Of a DNA stretch of 5,666 nucleotides, positions 5,595-5,666 are shown piece after piece. The position numbers were made by a program, and so were the translations under genes. How positions within the stretch are numbered: the stretch's first letter is position 1; each line of letters starts with the position of its first letter. The notes under the pieces were generated by a model, which saw only the letters and a program-made list of their open reading frames with translations, had not been told where the DNA came from and searched no databases. This DNA comes from Actinomycetota bacterium (GTDB lineage: Bacteria > Actinomycetota > Thermoleophilia > Solirubrobacterales > Solirubrobacteraceae): the NCBI GenBank assembly GCA_019348575.1, contig JAHWJE010000134.1, positions 1 to 5,666 of the forward strand, given 5' to 3'.

Positions 5595-5666
5595 TCAGCG
5601 CTCGGGGCCCTGCTGGCGCAGGAAGCGCTGGAACTCCGACGCGATCGCGTCGCCCGAGGGCAGGTC
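5595..5666 (-). CDS. Partial CDS: C-terminal end of a protein, possibly PAC2 family
   Basis: Only the last 23 codons and the TGA stop are in the window. They read DLPSGDAIASEFQRFLRQQG followed by PER. This tail resembles my recollection of the C-terminus of actinobacterial PAC2-family (proteasome assembly chaperone 2-like) proteins, which end in a PSGD-x-hydrophobic-x-x-E-hydrophobic-x-x-FLR helix. That match is from memory and short, so the family is tentative. Codon use fits the neighbours, with G or C at every third position except the stop. The gene runs convergently toward the helicase-nuclease gene. That it is coding is likely; its identity is weakly supported. Confidence 0.5.
   Translation of the reverse strand, partial: DLPSGDAIASEFQRFLRQQGPER

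Noticed and set aside
1..5666. Mobile element, CRISPR array, prophage, restriction or toxin-antitoxin system
   Set aside because: No transposase, integrase, repeat-spacer pattern or flanking duplications are present; composition and codon use are uniform across all genes.

Overview
This 5.7-kb window is very GC-rich, with strong G/C bias at third codon positions and two GTG starts. Its gene content points to a high-GC actinobacterium. A member of the Thermoleophilia/Solirubrobacterales type is my best guess, from general resemblance only. No rRNA, tRNA, CRISPR array or insertion sequence is visible.

Layout, left to right. (1) A minus-strand gene starts at 160 and runs off the left edge. Only 53 residues are visible, and they form a lysine/arginine/alanine/threonine-rich tail. 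(2) Its upstream region (161-298) holds a good ribosome binding site, a sigma70-like promoter and two LexA/SOS-box-like palindromes about 43 bp apart. One box overlaps the -35 and spacer. A GC-rich hairpin lies over the stop codon of the next gene. (3) A zincin-type metalloprotease-like protein of the DUF2342 family (299-1351, minus) has a clear HEVTH motif. (4) Upstream of it on the same strand, 49 bp away, is an inositol monophosphatase/FBPase-superfamily phosphatase (1401 to about 2297), probably in one operon with it. (5) A 35-bp divergent gap separates these from a large plus-strand gene (2333-5470, 1045 aa). It encodes a UvrD/Rep-like SF1A helicase module fused to a RecB-type PD-(D/E)XK nuclease with a four-cysteine Fe-S signature. 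(6) A 124-bp convergent intergenic region contains an 11-bp perfect inverted repeat. (7) The last 23 codons of another minus-strand gene, tentatively a PAC2-family protein, end at 5595.

The main biological interest is twofold. The helicase-nuclease keeps its P-loop, nuclease catalytic residues and Fe-S cysteines, but helicase motifs II, III and V are eroded: DGYAD replaces the usual DExQD, and the GDxDQS and HxxKG signatures are lost. This makes it look like the motor-impaired, nuclease-bearing subunit (AddB- or AdnA-like) of a double-strand-break resection machine whose active motor partner is not in this window. Separately, the basic-tailed protein at the left edge appears to sit under a promoter that LexA would control, suggesting a DNA-damage-inducible gene of unknown function.
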